In this document: positions 1-11,040 of the stretch, in pieces
Position numbering within the stretch: the first letter of the stretch is position 1
Layout: each line of letters opens with the position of its first letter
NCBI GenBank assembly: GCA_905221605.1
Contig: CAJNDS010000395.1
Span: 1-64,000 of the forward strand
Origin: Symbiodinium natans
Taxonomy: Eukaryota > Sar > Dinophyceae > Suessiales > Symbiodiniaceae
Reading direction: 5' to 3'
Length of the DNA stretch: 64,000 bases
Translations under genes and position numbers: made by a program
Notes under the pieces: model-generated
Seen by the model: only the letters and a program-made list of their open reading frames with translations
Told to the model about the DNA's origin: nothing
The model's database searches: none

Positions 1-710
1 CCGCACGCACAGGCCATGTTGGAATCATACCCACGCAATGAACAACATATATACAGCCGAGGTACAGCCAGGCGGCTGCCAGTCCTCTCTTGACTCCGTC
101 AGCAAAGAGAAGCCGCTTGGCACTCATGCAGGCCGGCTGTTCCCGCACGGACAACATCTCCCCTTGCATCCATCCAGAAGTTGCCATCGACCTTGCCTCA
201 GCAAACATGAAAGAACAATGTATATGTAACCATGCCTCTGCTCCTCACTAGACTGTCTGAGACAAGAATCGATGCCACAGATCTTCCATGCCTCTGGTTC
301 ACCTGACCAGCAAGACGCTTTGTCCAAGCGCCAGTTCAGCACTGTTGTTGTCCTTACATCGGCAAAACAAAGCTGACATGATAAGACAATCGTTTCAGGC
401 AACTAGCAGACATGTCTGCATGAATTGTTGTTCAGTGTCGTGCCAACCGCTGACAGCAGCAATGCTGCATCTGTTCGAACAAGTCCCAGCACTGCTTCTG
501 TCATCCTCTCGATCTCTGCCACTGGGTCAGCTGGACAGGGCAGCTGCTCGATGTAATCCCGCAAGGAAGCCCTCTGCTCGAAGAGTTCCTCAGCTAAGCA
601 TGATTCCTTGCAATCCTTATATCACTTACAGCCTGTGCCACCAAATGTCATTCTGCACCCGGTTGATCTCATCAAAAATGAAAGTCTTGAAAGCTGCATC
701 CATGGCAACT

Positions 711-922
711 ATGCTCCCCTTCTCAGCAACAAATATCCACACAAAGTCCTGAATGTCTGACTGTATATATTGAGACTGGCTGAACTAGCACATGACACAA
801 TTGCACTCAACACATATACTCCCCTTGGAGCAACAAATATCCACGCAAAGTCCTGCATGTCTGACTGTATATATTGAGACTGGCTGAACTAGCACATGAC
901 ACAATTGCACTCAACACATATA
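711..922. repeat. 104-bp tandem duplication
   Basis: Two adjacent copies with 104 bp spacing share the core AACAAATATCCAC, a GTCTGACTGTATATATTGAG segment and CACAATTGCACTCAACACAT, with few differences. A recent local duplication; no coding role seen. Confidence 0.85.
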
Positions 923-1158
923 TGTCTGACTGCTCTTCTTGAAGGGAAATGGCTGAAGCAGCACATGACCCTAATGACCCCAGGGCCCAAACACTCAAAC
1001 ATCACAAGAAAATGAACAACCGGAAACCATGAACTGCTGAACCCAAAGGTACATCTTGGAAGACTACATGGCACAGCAGTATGGGGCGCGGCTGGGTGGT
1101 GGAGCTGCGATGACCTTAAGCAAGCAAGACGAAGAGATAACTGAGCAAATCGCTGAAT

Positions 1159-1243
1159 AGGCATGTGAAGCTTCAGTGCCGTGCTCTGCAATCTCTGAAC
1201 AGGCATGTGAAGATTCAGTGCCGTGCTCTGCAGGGTAGCCAAG
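1159..1243. repeat. 42-bp tandem duplication
   Basis: Two adjacent copies of a 42-bp unit containing GCATGTGAAG and TTCAGTGCCGTGCTCTGCA, differing at a few positions. Confidence 0.75.
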
Positions 1244-1639
1244 GGGTCCAGGAACCTGAAACAGCAAGGACAAGGGAAAGTGAACGCAATGCCAAGGTAA
1301 GGTGAATGCAATGCCGTACAACAAACAAAGGGCGCAGCACATATCCATTCCGACCGTGAATGAGTGCCGCACTGTGAGTTGCAGGAAGCCCAAGAACCTG
1401 GTCAGGAAATTAAGCCTCACTCCCTTGCTTCCAACGAACGGCCCAAGGCTCTCAGCGTCCAACACAATTTTCCGCACTTCAGCATCAGCTATCGTATGGC
1501 TGGTACCGGTGACACAAAAGCATTAAAAAACGCTCCTGGGCCATAGCCTGGTTTGGGCCTTCTTGGCCGCGCTGCAGCCCACAAAGGAGCCGCCGATAGC
1601 GAGATGGAATCCCTAACCGGCCTCTTGCTAGGCCTGGGA

Positions 1640-3120
1640 CCGCACCAGGGCCTGGTCAGTCAAAAAAGCCGGTACGGATGACACAAATGCAAGTAACGCT
1701 CCTGGCCCTGGTCTTGGCCTTCTTGGCTATGCCCCAGCCCAGACATGACCCGCCGAAAGCGAGGTGGAAAACCCTGCCATACCCCAGGGCCTGGTGCTGG
1801 CCCTGTCCAGGCCGGTGTCCTTGGCTGTCTGCTGCACACTTCCAAAAAGTTTAACTTTTAAGAATATGAAGTCCCAAGAGCCAGCCCAAGGAAGCCAAGA
1901 GTCGGTGGAGGAGGCCCTGCCGCTTTGAAGACAGGAATCCTTGGCTGACTTCTGAACCCCTGTTAACTTTTAGGCTCCTTGTTACTAGTTTCAATAAAAA
2001 GGTAGCCAAGAGTCGGTGGAGGCCCTGCCAGGCCTGCTCCAGCAGCCACTGGTCCGGGCCCTCTCCAGGCAGGAGTGCTTGGTCCTTATAACGAGTAGGT
2101 TAAAGAAGAAAGCCAAGAGTCGGTGGAGGCCCTGCCAGGCCTGCTCCAGCAGCCACTGGTCCAGGCCCTCTCCAGGCAGGAGTCCTTGGCTGACTTCTGA
2201 ACCCCTTTCAACTTTTAGCTTCAATAAAACGGTTAAAGTCGCAAGAGGCGGCCAAACAAAAGCCAAGAGTCGGTGCAGGAGGTCCTGCCAGGCCAGCTGC
2301 TGCTCCGGCTGGCGCTGGTCCAAGCAATGTCGAGGCAGGCATCCTTGGCTAACTTCTGAACCCCTCCGAAAAAGTTTAAGTTTTTGTAGGATCCAAAAAA
2401 AAATCAAGTCCCAAGAGCTGGCGAGAAGAAAGCTAAGAGTCGGTGCAGGAGGCCCAAGAGGGACTGCTGGACCGGTTGCCATGGGCCGTGTCATCCTCGT
2501 CCTAAAAAAGTTTAAGTGTTTTTCGGGCTCCAAAACAAAAAATAAAGTTCTGAGAGCTGGCCAGAAGAAAGCCAAGAGTCGAAGGCCCCAGAGGGACTGC
2601 TGGACCGGCTGCCCTTGCTGCGGGCCGTGTGGGCCGTGTCGTCCTTGACGAACTTCTGAACCCCTCTTAAAAGTTTTTTTTTTTAGGCTCCAAAACAAAA
2701 ACTCAAGTCCAGAGAGCTCGCCAGAAGAAAGCCAAGAGTCGAAACACCTGCAATTGCACTTGCCGGCAGGGCTGCCATTCCCCCAGGGCTTGTGAAAGGA
2801 CTTGACAACCTGGGCTGACTCCCCAACAAAGTGTAACTTGCAGGCTCCTTATTGCAGTTTCTACAAAAAAACCCTGGGCTTGTAAAATCACCTGACAACC
2901 TGGGCTGACTTATAACCCCTCCTAGAAGTCTGACTTTCAGGCTCCTTATTGCAGTTTAAGTCACAAGATCCAGCCAGAAGAAAGCCAAGAGTCGGGGACT
3001 TCTGAACCCCTCCTTAAAGTTTAACTTGTAGGTTCCTTGTTCAAAAAAAAGAGTTGAAGTCCCAAAAGCCAGCCAACAGAAAGCCAAGAGTCGGTGGAGG
3101 AGGGCCGCCAGGTGCAGGGC
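1640..3120. repeat. Degenerate tandem array, AAGCCAAGAGTCGG units
   Basis: About nine diverged units, each built around AAGCCAAGAGTCGG (near 1893, 2003, 2110, 2262, 2430, 2569, 2731, 2983 and 3080). Most are followed by a GC-rich GGAGGCCCTGCCAGGCC-type stretch and by CTGACTTCTGAACCCC plus a TTTAACTTTTAGGCTCCTT-like tail. Spacing varies from about 100 to 250 bp. Long open frames on both strands follow from the repeated composition and are probably not genes. The tail ending in TTTTAG and the purine-rich AAGAAAGCC could mimic splice signals, so a repeated-exon gene cannot be excluded. Confidence 0.7.
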
Positions 3121-3370
3121 CTCGAACTGGTCCTGGGCCAGCTGCTGGGCCAGGAGGGGCCATCGGCTGGTTGAACGGTGTGGGCGGGGGAGGCCCAAGC
3201 GCCGCCGGTGCCCTTGGCACCATTGGGTGGATGGGACGAGGGTTCGGCACTCCAGAAATTTCGTCGACTGCATCAACGCCATCCACTGCGTCCTCCTCGA
3301 TGTCTCCATCCACGCGGTCCTCCTCCTCGCTGCTGCTGCTGCTGCAAGTGACAATTCTGCGTCGGACCAT
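3041..3370 (-). CDS. Hypothetical acidic, proline-rich protein
   Basis: An open frame of about 109 codons starts at the ATG at 3368-3370 (an upstream in-frame ATG at 3484 is possible). It begins MVRRRIVTCSSSSSEEEDR, continues with an acidic Asp/Val-rich stretch, then a Pro/Ala/Gly-rich half with PPPP runs. The C-terminal end runs into the AAGCCAAGAGTCGG repeat array, so the last residues may be non-coding. No domain recognised. The Ser-rich/acidic start resembles the start of the ORF at 20011-20328. It may be a low-complexity nuclear protein or only a chance frame in GC-rich DNA. Confidence 0.3.
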   Translation of the reverse strand: MVRRRIVTCSSSSSEEEDRVDGDIEEDAVDGVDAVDEISGVPNPRPIHPMVPRAPAALGPPPPTPFNQPMAPPGPAAGPGPVRGPAPGGPPPPTLGFLLAGFWDFNSFF

Positions 3371-4151
3371 GATCACTAGCTCACTGTCTACTGTTAAAAT
3401 TCTGAGACATGCAAACCCTGTGCTATTTTTGCTTCTACATTTTGCTTGCTCTCTGATCACAAGTTCACATGAGTAATGGTCCAAACCTCTACATGCGGTG
3501 GCGGCAGGACCGTGAAACTAGTGAAGTCTTTCGACTTGAGCACTGTTGCAGCTGCTCAACATCATTGCCTCTTCAGCTGAGTTAGTTCACACTGCGCCAA
3601 AAGGGCTGGGGACTAAAACCGGCAGGGCACTTGCATGACGCCACAGGCCCCGGACACACCACCACCACCACCACCAGACAGCGGAGCCTGGGCGGTCTTG
3701 TGTCTTCAGGTCTTTCTTTAAAGGGCCGGGGATTGTGCCAGGAGTGCAAGGTTTAGGGCTTAGGGTTGAGGGTTTAGGGTTTAGGTTTAGGCCGACCCTA
3801 AACATGGCAAGCAGCGTTCGGGTCACTTGCGAGGAACTGGAGCAAGGTCACACGATCGGTCCTGAGCCGAGGCAGGGCTATATACCACTCGAAACAGCGA
3901 TCACATGGAATTTCGCTGGCTGCCGGCATGCACATGTTTCTTCGAAACGCTGGCTGTAGCTTTTTTTTCCTCCTTGCTTGCTGCCGAACTCCAAAAGGTT
4001 GGTGTGTACAGGGAGCTCGTTCAACAACACGATACTCTATACAAAAATAGAGGGCCTCCTTCTGTTTCGCAGCAACGCGAGACATGGAATATCGGACAGT
4101 TTAAACTTTATTGTTTTTTATTTTTTGGTCCGCGGCGCTGCTTGCCCTCAC

Positions 4152-4637
4152 TTACCCTTGGTGAAACCCCAAACGGTTGACCAGATCGATCAGATGGGCC
4201 ACTTTGCGGTCCAGCTCGTCGATCTTTTGCTCGAGCCTCCGGACGTCCGTCGCCCCTGCTGAGCCTGACGAGGTCGAGGCTGTGGGACCATCATCCGTTG
4301 GAGGACTCGGTGGCGGGGCCTTCGTCCTGACAACTGTCCTTGGGCCGCTCGGCCCTGCAGCAATGCTCGGCCCTGCAGCAAAGCTCGGCCCTGCAGCAAT
4401 GCTCGGCCCTGCAGCAACGCTCGGCCCTGCAGCAACGCTCGCCCCTGCAGCAACGCTGGGCCCTGGTGTGCTGTTTGGGGGACTCGGCGTCGGCGTGGGC
4501 TGCCACCATTGGGATTTCAGCGCCCTGCACGCATCAAAATCCAAACCAAAGTTGCCGGGGTCATAGGTGTGGCCGTTCCCCTGGTTGGTCTGGCACCTGG
4601 CAGGGGAACGAGGACTGCTCTCAACGACATGTTGCAA
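4152..4637 (-). CDS. Hypothetical protein, Ala/Gly/Pro/Ser repeats and C-terminal coiled coil (copy A)
   Basis: An open frame of 161 codons from an ATG at 4637 to a stop at 4152. Residues 1-45 include ARCQTNQGNGHTYDPGNFG and a following CRALKS.WWQP segment. A Pro-rich linker is followed by about seven copies of a six-residue VAAGPS-like repeat (18-bp DNA repeats, about 4340-4450). A second Pro/Ser linker leads to a C-terminal heptad-like segment, LEQKIDELDRKVAHLIDLV, that should form a short coiled coil. The same N-terminal and C-terminal blocks occur in the tandem copy at 5212-5561, which supports selection or recent duplication of a real frame. No family recognised; a structural or multimerising protein of a mobile element is possible but unproven. 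Confidence 0.45.
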   Translation of the reverse strand: MQHVVESSPRSPARCQTNQGNGHTYDPGNFGLDFDACRALKSQWWQPTPTPSPPNSTPGPSVAAGASVAAGPSVAAGPSIAAGPSFAAGPSIAAGPSGPRTVVRTKAPPPSPPTDDGPTASTSSGSAGATDVRRLEQKIDELDRKVAHLIDLVNRLGFHQG

Positions 4638-5211
4638 GCCGCATTATATATATATATATATATATTACTATATACATGTCTGGATACCGGTTATTGCATG
4701 AAACTGTAGCCAAGGAACTCGATGCAAAGGGTCATCCCGCCTTTTTGCTGAATCCAGCCTATCCTGAGGGCATGGCACTCAGCACGGGAATCGACCCTCC
4801 CCTTCGTAACCCAGCCACACAAGTCGCACTGCAACCCGGTGCCGGACCATGGCATGGTGTGGTGGCAGGACCGTGACACTAGTGAAGGCTTTTCACTTGA
4901 GCACACAGCTGCTCAACATCATTGCCTCTTCAGCTGAGTTAGTTCACACTGCACCAGAAGGGCTGGGGACTAAAACCGGCAGGGCACTTGCATGACGCCA
5001 CAGGCCCCGGACACACCACCACCACCACCACCGCCAGACAGCGGAGCCTGGGCGGTCTTGTGTCTTCAGGTCTTTCTTTAAAGGGCCGCGGATGTTCTAA
5101 CTTTCCGGCCCGCGGTGCTGCTTGCCCTCGCTTCCAAGTCTGTATATATGTACAACACCCCTGTGCTGTTACAGCAGCCGCTTCGATCTTGCTCTCGACC
5201 TTTTGAACTCC

Positions 5212-5561
5212 TTACCCTTGCTGAATCTCCAAGCGGCCGACCAGTTCGATCAGACGGTCAACTTTGCGGTCTAGCTTGTCAATCTTGCTCTCCATCTCGA
5301 GCCTTTGGAAATCCGCCCCTGACGAGCCTGACGAGGCCGTGGGCAGATCATCCGTTGGAGGCATCGGTGGTGGGGCCTTCCTAACTGTCCTAACTGCAAA
5401 TCCAACGGGGGACTCGACGGAGGCTGCCACCATTCGGATTTCAGCGCCCTGCACCGCTCCATATCCAGACCAAAGTTGCCGGGGTCACAGGTGTGGCCGT
5501 TTCCATGGTTGGTCTGGCACCTGGCAGGGGAACGAGGACTGCTCTCAACGACATGTTGCAA
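5212..5561 (-). pseudogene. Frameshifted copy B of the coiled-coil ORF
   Basis: The N-terminal block (CQTNHGNGHTCDPGNFGLD, then CRALKSEWWQP) is in one frame, while the C-terminal coiled-coil block (ESKIDKLDRKVDRLIELV) is in another. At least one frameshift therefore separates them near 5390-5440. The whole VAAGPS repeat block of copy A is missing. It either decayed after duplication or is joined by an intron that I cannot place. Confidence 0.5.
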
Positions 5562-5759
5562 GCCGCATTATATATTACTATATACATGTCTGGTTACCGG
5601 TTATTGCATGACACTGTAGCCAAGGAACTCTATGCACAGCGCCGCCTTTTTGCTCCCTACCCTTCGTAACCCAGCCACACTTGTCGCACGTCAAACCGGT
5701 GCCGGTCCAGGGCATGCTGTGGCGGCAGGACCGTGAAACTAGTGAAGTCTCTTGACTTC

Positions 5760-6950
5760 AGCACTGCCTTGTCTTTGAATCCAGCCTATCTTCTGGTTGT
5801 GGCAGTAAGCACGGCAATCGACCCTACCCTTCGGCTCAGATTTCCAGAGCCGTTCAGCATAAACCAGCCTAACCTTACTTCTCAAGCTGAGCCTTGCGGC
5901 TCAACACCCAAGCCCTACGAGGCCAAGAGCTTCTGTTGTGACCTTTGATCCATCCAGTATGAAGGTGAACCTCTCAGCACAATGCCTGTGTGATCTTACT
6001 CTCAGGCTGAGCCTTGCCTAGGGCAATCTTTTCTCTCTTCGGAATGCATTTTCACAACAGAACCCCTCATCGGATCACAGGGCAGCTTTAACCCTGCATG
6101 CACAGCCAGAGGGACATACAAGGTCTCAACTTGTGCTTATACATGACTTAGTCGGCCCTGCTAGGGATCGGCTATATACCCTGCTGCCTCTGCTGTGTAC
6201 AACCTGCTTTCAGCAAGCGAGTGAGCGGCTGATGCCTGTGTGATCTTACTTATCAGGCTACGCCTTGCGGCACAGAGCCTGCAAACCCTGCACCCTAAGC
6301 CCTTCTAAAATCTAAGGTTCCCTCATTTTCACTGACATCTTCGGAAAGATTTCTTCGGCCGCTCACAGGTGCTGCCCCAATGGAAGCCCATCAAATCAGC
6401 CTCACTCCTTGCCCAGGCGTACTGCCTCCGCCCAAGCTTCTCGAAGGCTCTGGTACCTTAGCTGTTCTTGAAAAGCAGAAAAAAACTTGCTGCAAAGCTA
6501 GCTTGCTTGCTTCTCTTCAAACAGGGTCAAGAAACTTCCCCCAACCCAAATGGTAGGCTCCGGAAGCATTGGTCTTCACCTGTTCAGAGTTTTGCTGTAC
6601 ATGCTCGAGAGGGTATACAGGGCTATGACTTATGGGCTAGGGTATAGTTAGGGATAGGGTTTTGCTGTAGAGCACATCCTTCCTGCCTTGTCCTTGTGAG
6701 TCTTGGCAACCTTGTTGATGAAGAAGGCCCGCTTGTGCACCAAGACCTGGATGCTGCAACAGTCCTTCGGGTACTCGGTCCAGCTCCTCAGCACTGGCAA
6801 TTGGTTGTGTTGCTTTGGGCTTCGAGCATTCAGGGATTCTTTCCTTGCAGCTCACCTTGAATGAGCTTTAGGGATTTTGGTTTACAGTTTAGGTTCTGGG
6901 GTTTGGGGGGGGGGGAAGTGGCTATCAGGTACGGCACAAAACACCCTAAG
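5760..6950. other. No supported gene; hairpin motifs and TTTAGGG-like stretches
   Basis: No convincing ORF. It contains members of a dispersed GC-rich hairpin motif (GCTGAGCCTTGCGGCTCA at about 5886, a relative at 6005, CTACGCCTTGCGGCAC at about 6257) and degenerate telomere-like sequence near 6640-6660 and 6860-6905. Confidence 0.4.
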
Positions 6951-6959
6951 CCTGAATAC

Positions 6960-7799
6960 TTAAACCCAGAAAAAAAGTGGCTGAATCTTGCAAAGTGTCT
7001 TCTGGTGGAAGTTCTGCACGGACTCTGGAACCGACAGAAACTCCTTCAAGACTGCCACAGCTGAAACGGTTGCAGCCGAAGGTGTGGCTGCTGCCGAAGA
7101 ACCCTGCTGGGGTGAGGCTGCTGCCGAAGAACCCTGGTCGGGTGAGGCTGCTTGCAAAGCCAAAGGTGCGGGTGCAGCCAAAGGTGCGGGTGCAGCCGAA
7201 GAACCCTGGTCGGGTGAGGCTGCTTGCAAAGCCAAAGGTGCGGGTGCAGCCAAAGGTGCGGGTGCAGCCGAAGAACCCTGGTGGGGTGAGGCTGCTTGCA
7301 AAGAACCCTGTGGGGAGGCGACCTTGGCTCCCATGACAACTGGCCCACTGTAAAGCTGCTGCACTGGGCCATCTTCAACGCACAGTGGAAGGTCACTCCC
7401 AAGGGCTTTGTCCAGACACTCGAACAAGTCTGTCACCTCGCCGCCCTGGAACCAATCGCTCTTCACCTCACCCTCTAACAAGTCGGACTTGGACTCCTTC
7501 ACCTTGCTGCCCTGGAACAAATCGTCGTTCACCGCCGATAACTTTTCAGGGCTCGGAGACAGTGGCTCCGGACTCGACTCACCTGATGCCTCCTCCTGCA
7601 TCATAGTGAACCTGATGCTTCTCGGGGCTAGCTTCTTCGGTGCCTTGTAAGCAGCTGCAGGTTCTTCAGCCTCGTCCAAAGGCCGTTTGCCGGTCATAAA
7701 GGCCGACATGACCCCTTCAGCAATCATGCTGCCAACAGGTGAAACCACAAAGCAACTTGAGCAACAAAACCCTGCCAGCGATGCAACTTGCAACATCAC
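6960..7799 (-). CDS. Hypothetical low-complexity protein with internal repeats
   Basis: An open frame of 279 codons; a more credible start is one of the internal ATGs, giving MTGKRPLDEAEEPAAAYK. The N-terminal part is basic then acidic (KAPKKLAPRSIRF, a possible nuclear signal, then Ser/Pro/Glu-rich). The middle holds LLEGEVKSDWFQGGEVTDLF. The C-terminal half is a tandem array of a 22-residue Ala/Pro/Ser unit (LQAASPDQGSSAAPAPLAA and variants), encoded by near-identical DNA repeats at about 7095-7305. The frame ends in a telomere-like context. No family recognised. The intact 840-bp frame argues for coding, but the repeated half could stay open by composition alone. Confidence 0.4.
   Translation of the reverse strand: MMLQVASLAGFCCSSCFVVSPVGSMIAEGVMSAFMTGKRPLDEAEEPAAAYKAPKKLAPRSIRFTMMQEEASGESSPEPLSPSPEKLSAVNDDLFQGSKVKESKSDLLEGEVKSDWFQGGEVTDLFECLDKALGSDLPLCVEDGPVQQLYSGPVVMGAKVASPQGSLQAASPHQGSSAAPAPLAAPAPLALQAASPDQGSSAAPAPLAAPAPLALQAASPDQGSSAAASPQQGSSAAATPSAATVSAVAVLKEFLSVPESVQNFHQKTLCKIQPLFFWV
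7095..7305. repeat. Tandem repeat inside the 6960-7799 ORF
   Basis: Repeats containing GCCGAAGAACCCTGGT, GGGTGAGGCTGCTTGCAAAG and CCAAAGGTGCGGGTGCAG. Units of about 66 bp are repeated in phase with the reading frame of the minus-strand ORF. Confidence 0.8.
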
Positions 7800-7953
7800 A
7801 AGACTAGCACATCTGTCAATATCTCTTGCACTCTGCCAGCAATGCAGCGAGAAATGTCACAACACTACATATCATCTGTCAATATCTGGTGTCTGCATGT
7901 GTGAAAGCAGTGTTTGTTAGCCCCACTTTCTGAGCCCCTCTTGACAGCCAAAG

Positions 7954-8565
7954 TCAGTTCGCACGAGGTCTCTTGAGCGGGTTCACTAAGAGACTATGCA
8001 CAGTGGCCGATCCACGCAGGTGAACCATACGACCGCTGGTCGTGCAAAACTTCATGGTTTCCTTCTCCAATCGGCTGAATGCAGAAACATGCTGGAACAA
8101 GGCTCTACGCAGCTCATAAAGTCGCATGGAATGTTCTGTTTCCACAGTCGATATGACCTGGCCGGACATGAGGCTCATGGAAATCTGCACCTTGCGGTCG
8201 GCACCCTGTTGCAAGTCAAGTGTCATGATAATCTGCAGCACCTCCTCCACAAAAATTGTGTGCTTCGAGCTGCGGTGGGACAGAAGCCACTGCCGCCCTT
8301 TGTCGGTCATCATGGTCTGCAAAACTGTGAATTGGAGGCGACAGTGATTTGGCGGATGGAAACTCACCTTGGCAGATCCAGTTGACAAAGAAGCGATCAG
8401 GGAGCCTCGATCACAGCACTTGACTCTCTCCATGCGGGATTTGTCTGGTCTGTCCGTCCCCATGAGAGGCAGTCCGAAATTAGGCTGGAACAGCCTCGGA
8501 ATCCTTGACTTCACAGTTGCATACTGCAACACCATGCTCACTGTCTCCCCATTGTCAGCGGACAT
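7954..8565 (-). CDS. Hypothetical protein, possible ubiquitin-fold C-terminus
   Basis: An uninterrupted frame of 203 codons, start ATG at 8565. The N-terminal half (MSADNGETVSMVLQYATV and a following RMERVKCCDRG region) matches nothing I know. The C-terminal 75 residues read as strand-helix-strand: KVQISMSLMSGQVISTVE, then MRLYELRRALFQHVSAFSR, then MKFCTTSGRMVHLRG and a final helix. That layout and spacing resemble the beta-grasp (ubiquitin-like) fold often repeated in dinoflagellate proteins; this is inference from pattern only. The region 8310-8450 may contain an intron. It ends KRPRAN. Confidence 0.5.
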   Translation of the reverse strand: MSADNGETVSMVLQYATVKSRIPRLFQPNFGLPLMGTDRPDKSRMERVKCCDRGSLIASLSTGSAKVSFHPPNHCRLQFTVLQTMMTDKGRQWLLSHRSSKHTIFVEEVLQIIMTLDLQQGADRKVQISMSLMSGQVISTVETEHSMRLYELRRALFQHVSAFSRLEKETMKFCTTSGRMVHLRGSATVHSLLVNPLKRPRAN

Positions 8566-9888
8566 GGCTGAGGAAGTCTAGGTTCTAGAGCGAGGTAAAA
8601 AATGTAACAGAACACTGAAAGCAGCCAAGTGGAGTGGCCTGGTGGCAGCAGGAAGGGTCATAGCACTATGGTTGGAACATGTTGCAATTTGTGGACACCC
8701 CTGGTTGAGCTGTTGCTCGAGCCCCTGTGTCATACGCGACGATGCAACCAAGCAAACCAGGCCTTATTCACCTTTCACTGATGTGCAACATGCCCGCACT
8801 TGTTGTTAACATAAACTCACCAGAAGAGCCTAAACGTATCTTATTCAGGAACCAACGCAATAATTCGGCTGGGGGAGTAGGCTGCATGAACCATTGAGGG
8901 GGTTAGGGTAGCTCGGGCTTGGGGAATGCCAGTGAGTGTGTGTCTCGGATTTCAGCACATTACTGTGTGCAGGTCAAACCCTAAAACCCTGCAGGCTACT
9001 GAGTTTATCTAGGCTTTCTGCTGAAGGGTACAGGGTTTCAGGAATTAGGGGCTCGTGGTGGGAAGCGCCTGGGAGCCCTCGATCCACAGAGCGCCTGGGA
9101 AGATCGATGGCCGAACGTAGGTTCACAATCTTTGTGTTCTTGTGCTCAAATTTACTGTAGGGTCGTTGGGACTGTATTTTAGCTTAGGCTGGCTCCGGCT
9201 TCATTGTCTTTTAGCTTAGGCTGGCTCCGGCTTCATTGATAGTGCTTCATGTACTTAGGCTTGCAAGCTTCAGAATACCAAATCTCAACCACTACATTGC
9301 TTTCCATCGTGGCTACCCCAGGCTACCAGCAAATTCCTGAACCACTGATGTTCTGAAGGAACCCAGTGCACACACGGAGAACAAGAGTAGCAACCTAGAG
9401 AAGCATCTTAGGGTAACCGAAGTTGGTTCTTTATCGAACCCGGACTCCTAAACCACAACAACCAGCCTAGCCGAATTCCGATTCAGATCGGGCCCACCCC
9501 CCCCCTAAACCCTAAACCCCCTAACCTGCAGCCTATACTTAGGGTGGGGCTTATCAGGAGCAGCAGCAGTGTTCCGATTCGCAAAGAGATTCCAGAGAGA
9601 AAGAAGCAGCAGTGGCACAGGGGAAGGTGAGCTCTACGCGAGAACCACTGTCAGCATCTCGACTGTGAACTCTGGAGGTCGCTGTCGGCGAAGATGTGAC
9701 CCGAGATGGGTTTCAGAAGTGAAATCCCAGGTCTTGCCCCGAGTGCAGCTCCGCACTGGGCAAATCGTTCTGGATGGGGACGACGGCGTGTTGACGTCCG
9801 ACCAAACCGCGGCTGAGGGTCCCAGCTCCCCCGGAGGCTGGAGTGCGAATACCCAAAAGTTCCGGCAGCCGCAGAACGTTCGGACTTG

Positions 9889-9942
9889 AGGGTTTAGGGT
9901 TTGGTGTTTAGGGTTTAGGGTTCGGGTTTAGGGTTTAGGGTG
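9889..9942 (+). repeat. Interstitial TTTAGGG array
   Basis: Several TTTAGGG units with single-base variants (TTTGGTG, TTCGGG). The heptamer is the Arabidopsis-type telomere repeat that dinoflagellates also use. It is flanked by unique DNA on both sides, so it is not a chromosome end. Confidence 0.85.
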
Positions 9943-10404
9943 GTTCATGTCGGGGGGAACAAGGTCTCATTGTTCAAGGCTTTGGGGTTGAAATGATGTC
10001 TTTGGGGGATTGGCATTAAACAATGGACGATGGAGATTCGCTGAATTATTATATAGGGTTTATTATGTAGGGAGAGGGCCATTTAGGGTCCTAAACCGAA
10101 GTGAAGGGGACACCAGGGTAACACAGAAGGGCCTGATCGTCCAACTCGACCATCCATCTGTCGAGCCATCCGGTTGGGAGCTGGTCATGCCTGAGAGATT
10201 GGACACCACTAAAGGCCCGGGAATCTACCTCATGTTTGCCACATCAACATATTTAATTAGGGTTTGCCCTAAGAAGCCGCAAAGGCCAAAGCCAACCCAA
10301 GCCTAAGCCCAAACAACACACCTGGCCCGGGTTAAATGTGGCTTTCAGCTATTGCCTCAACTGCTTGCCTAAGGAAACCCAAAACCCTAAAAAAATCCTG
10401 CCCT

Positions 10405-10520
10405 TACTTAAGGTTTAGGGTTTAGGGTTTAGGGTTTAGGGCTTAGGGCTTAGGGTTTAGGGTTTAGGGTTTAGGGTTTAGGGTTTGGGGTTTGGGGTTT
10501 GGGGTTTGGGGTTTAGGGTG
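10405..10520 (+). repeat. Interstitial TTTAGGG array grading into TTTGGGG
   Basis: About sixteen consecutive heptamers. The first part is mainly TTTAGGG with GCTTAGGG variants; the last part is TTTGGGG repeated about five times before returning to TTTAGGG. The block of identical variants suggests local unit amplification rather than telomerase addition alone. Confidence 0.9.
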
Positions 10521-11040
10521 TGTCATGATGATGTCGGCCACGATGTCGCGGAGCGTTCTTCAAGCCGCCAGCACATACGTGCGCAACGCCTGCATTGGGG
10601 TCGGCGGCACCCCGGTGGGTAGCGCAGGCCAAGTTCCAGGCTTGCCGAATCGAAGTAAACTGGTCAAGCCGCCAGCTGCGTAGGCCAAGGCTGTGGAGCG
10701 TTCGGGGAGGGCTGCTGATGCGGTGGTGCTTGACTTCGGCACGAAGGCAGTGGAGGTGTGCCCGCACGCCCCGCACACAAGGTAGCGTCCCTGCTGTGTT
10801 GCTGCTCCATTAGGGGCTTCAGGTTGGGACTAGGGTACCAGGCTAGGGGCCCTTCTTTTTCCTGTGGGCACCAGCTACATGAACCAGAAACAAGGCAAAT
10901 CCCCGACTGGCCTTATGCAGTTAAAACCTGCTTTTTTGGAACACGAAACCCTAAACCCTAAAATCTAAGGGTTTCAAGGCCGAGCCTTTCAGCTCAAATG
11001 CCTGCCGAATATTGCTTCTCAAGCTGCGCCTTGCGGCACA

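Larger units (their letters stand above)
1..1640. other. No supported gene; short tandem duplications
   Basis: I see no ORF here with recognisable domains or a convincing exon pattern. Open frames exist on both strands but are short and compositionally unremarkable. The stretch holds two local tandem duplications, listed separately, and otherwise reads as intergenic or intronic DNA. Confidence 0.5.
3490..5760. repeat. Tandemly duplicated unit (two full, third start)
   Basis: A unit beginning GGCAGGACCGTGA occurs at about 3497, 4859 and 5719. The first two copies share long blocks: a GACTAAAACCGGCAGGGCAC segment, a CACCACCACCACC run, a GCGGAGCCTGGGCGGTCTTG segment, the minus-strand coiled-coil ORF, and a GCATTATATA microsatellite followed by a GGTTATTGCATGA segment. 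Copy 1 is about 1.36 kb and copy 2 about 0.86 kb; copy 2 lacks the alanine-rich repeat block and parts of the spacer. A third copy starts at 5719 and diverges within about 50 bp. Confidence 0.85.
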
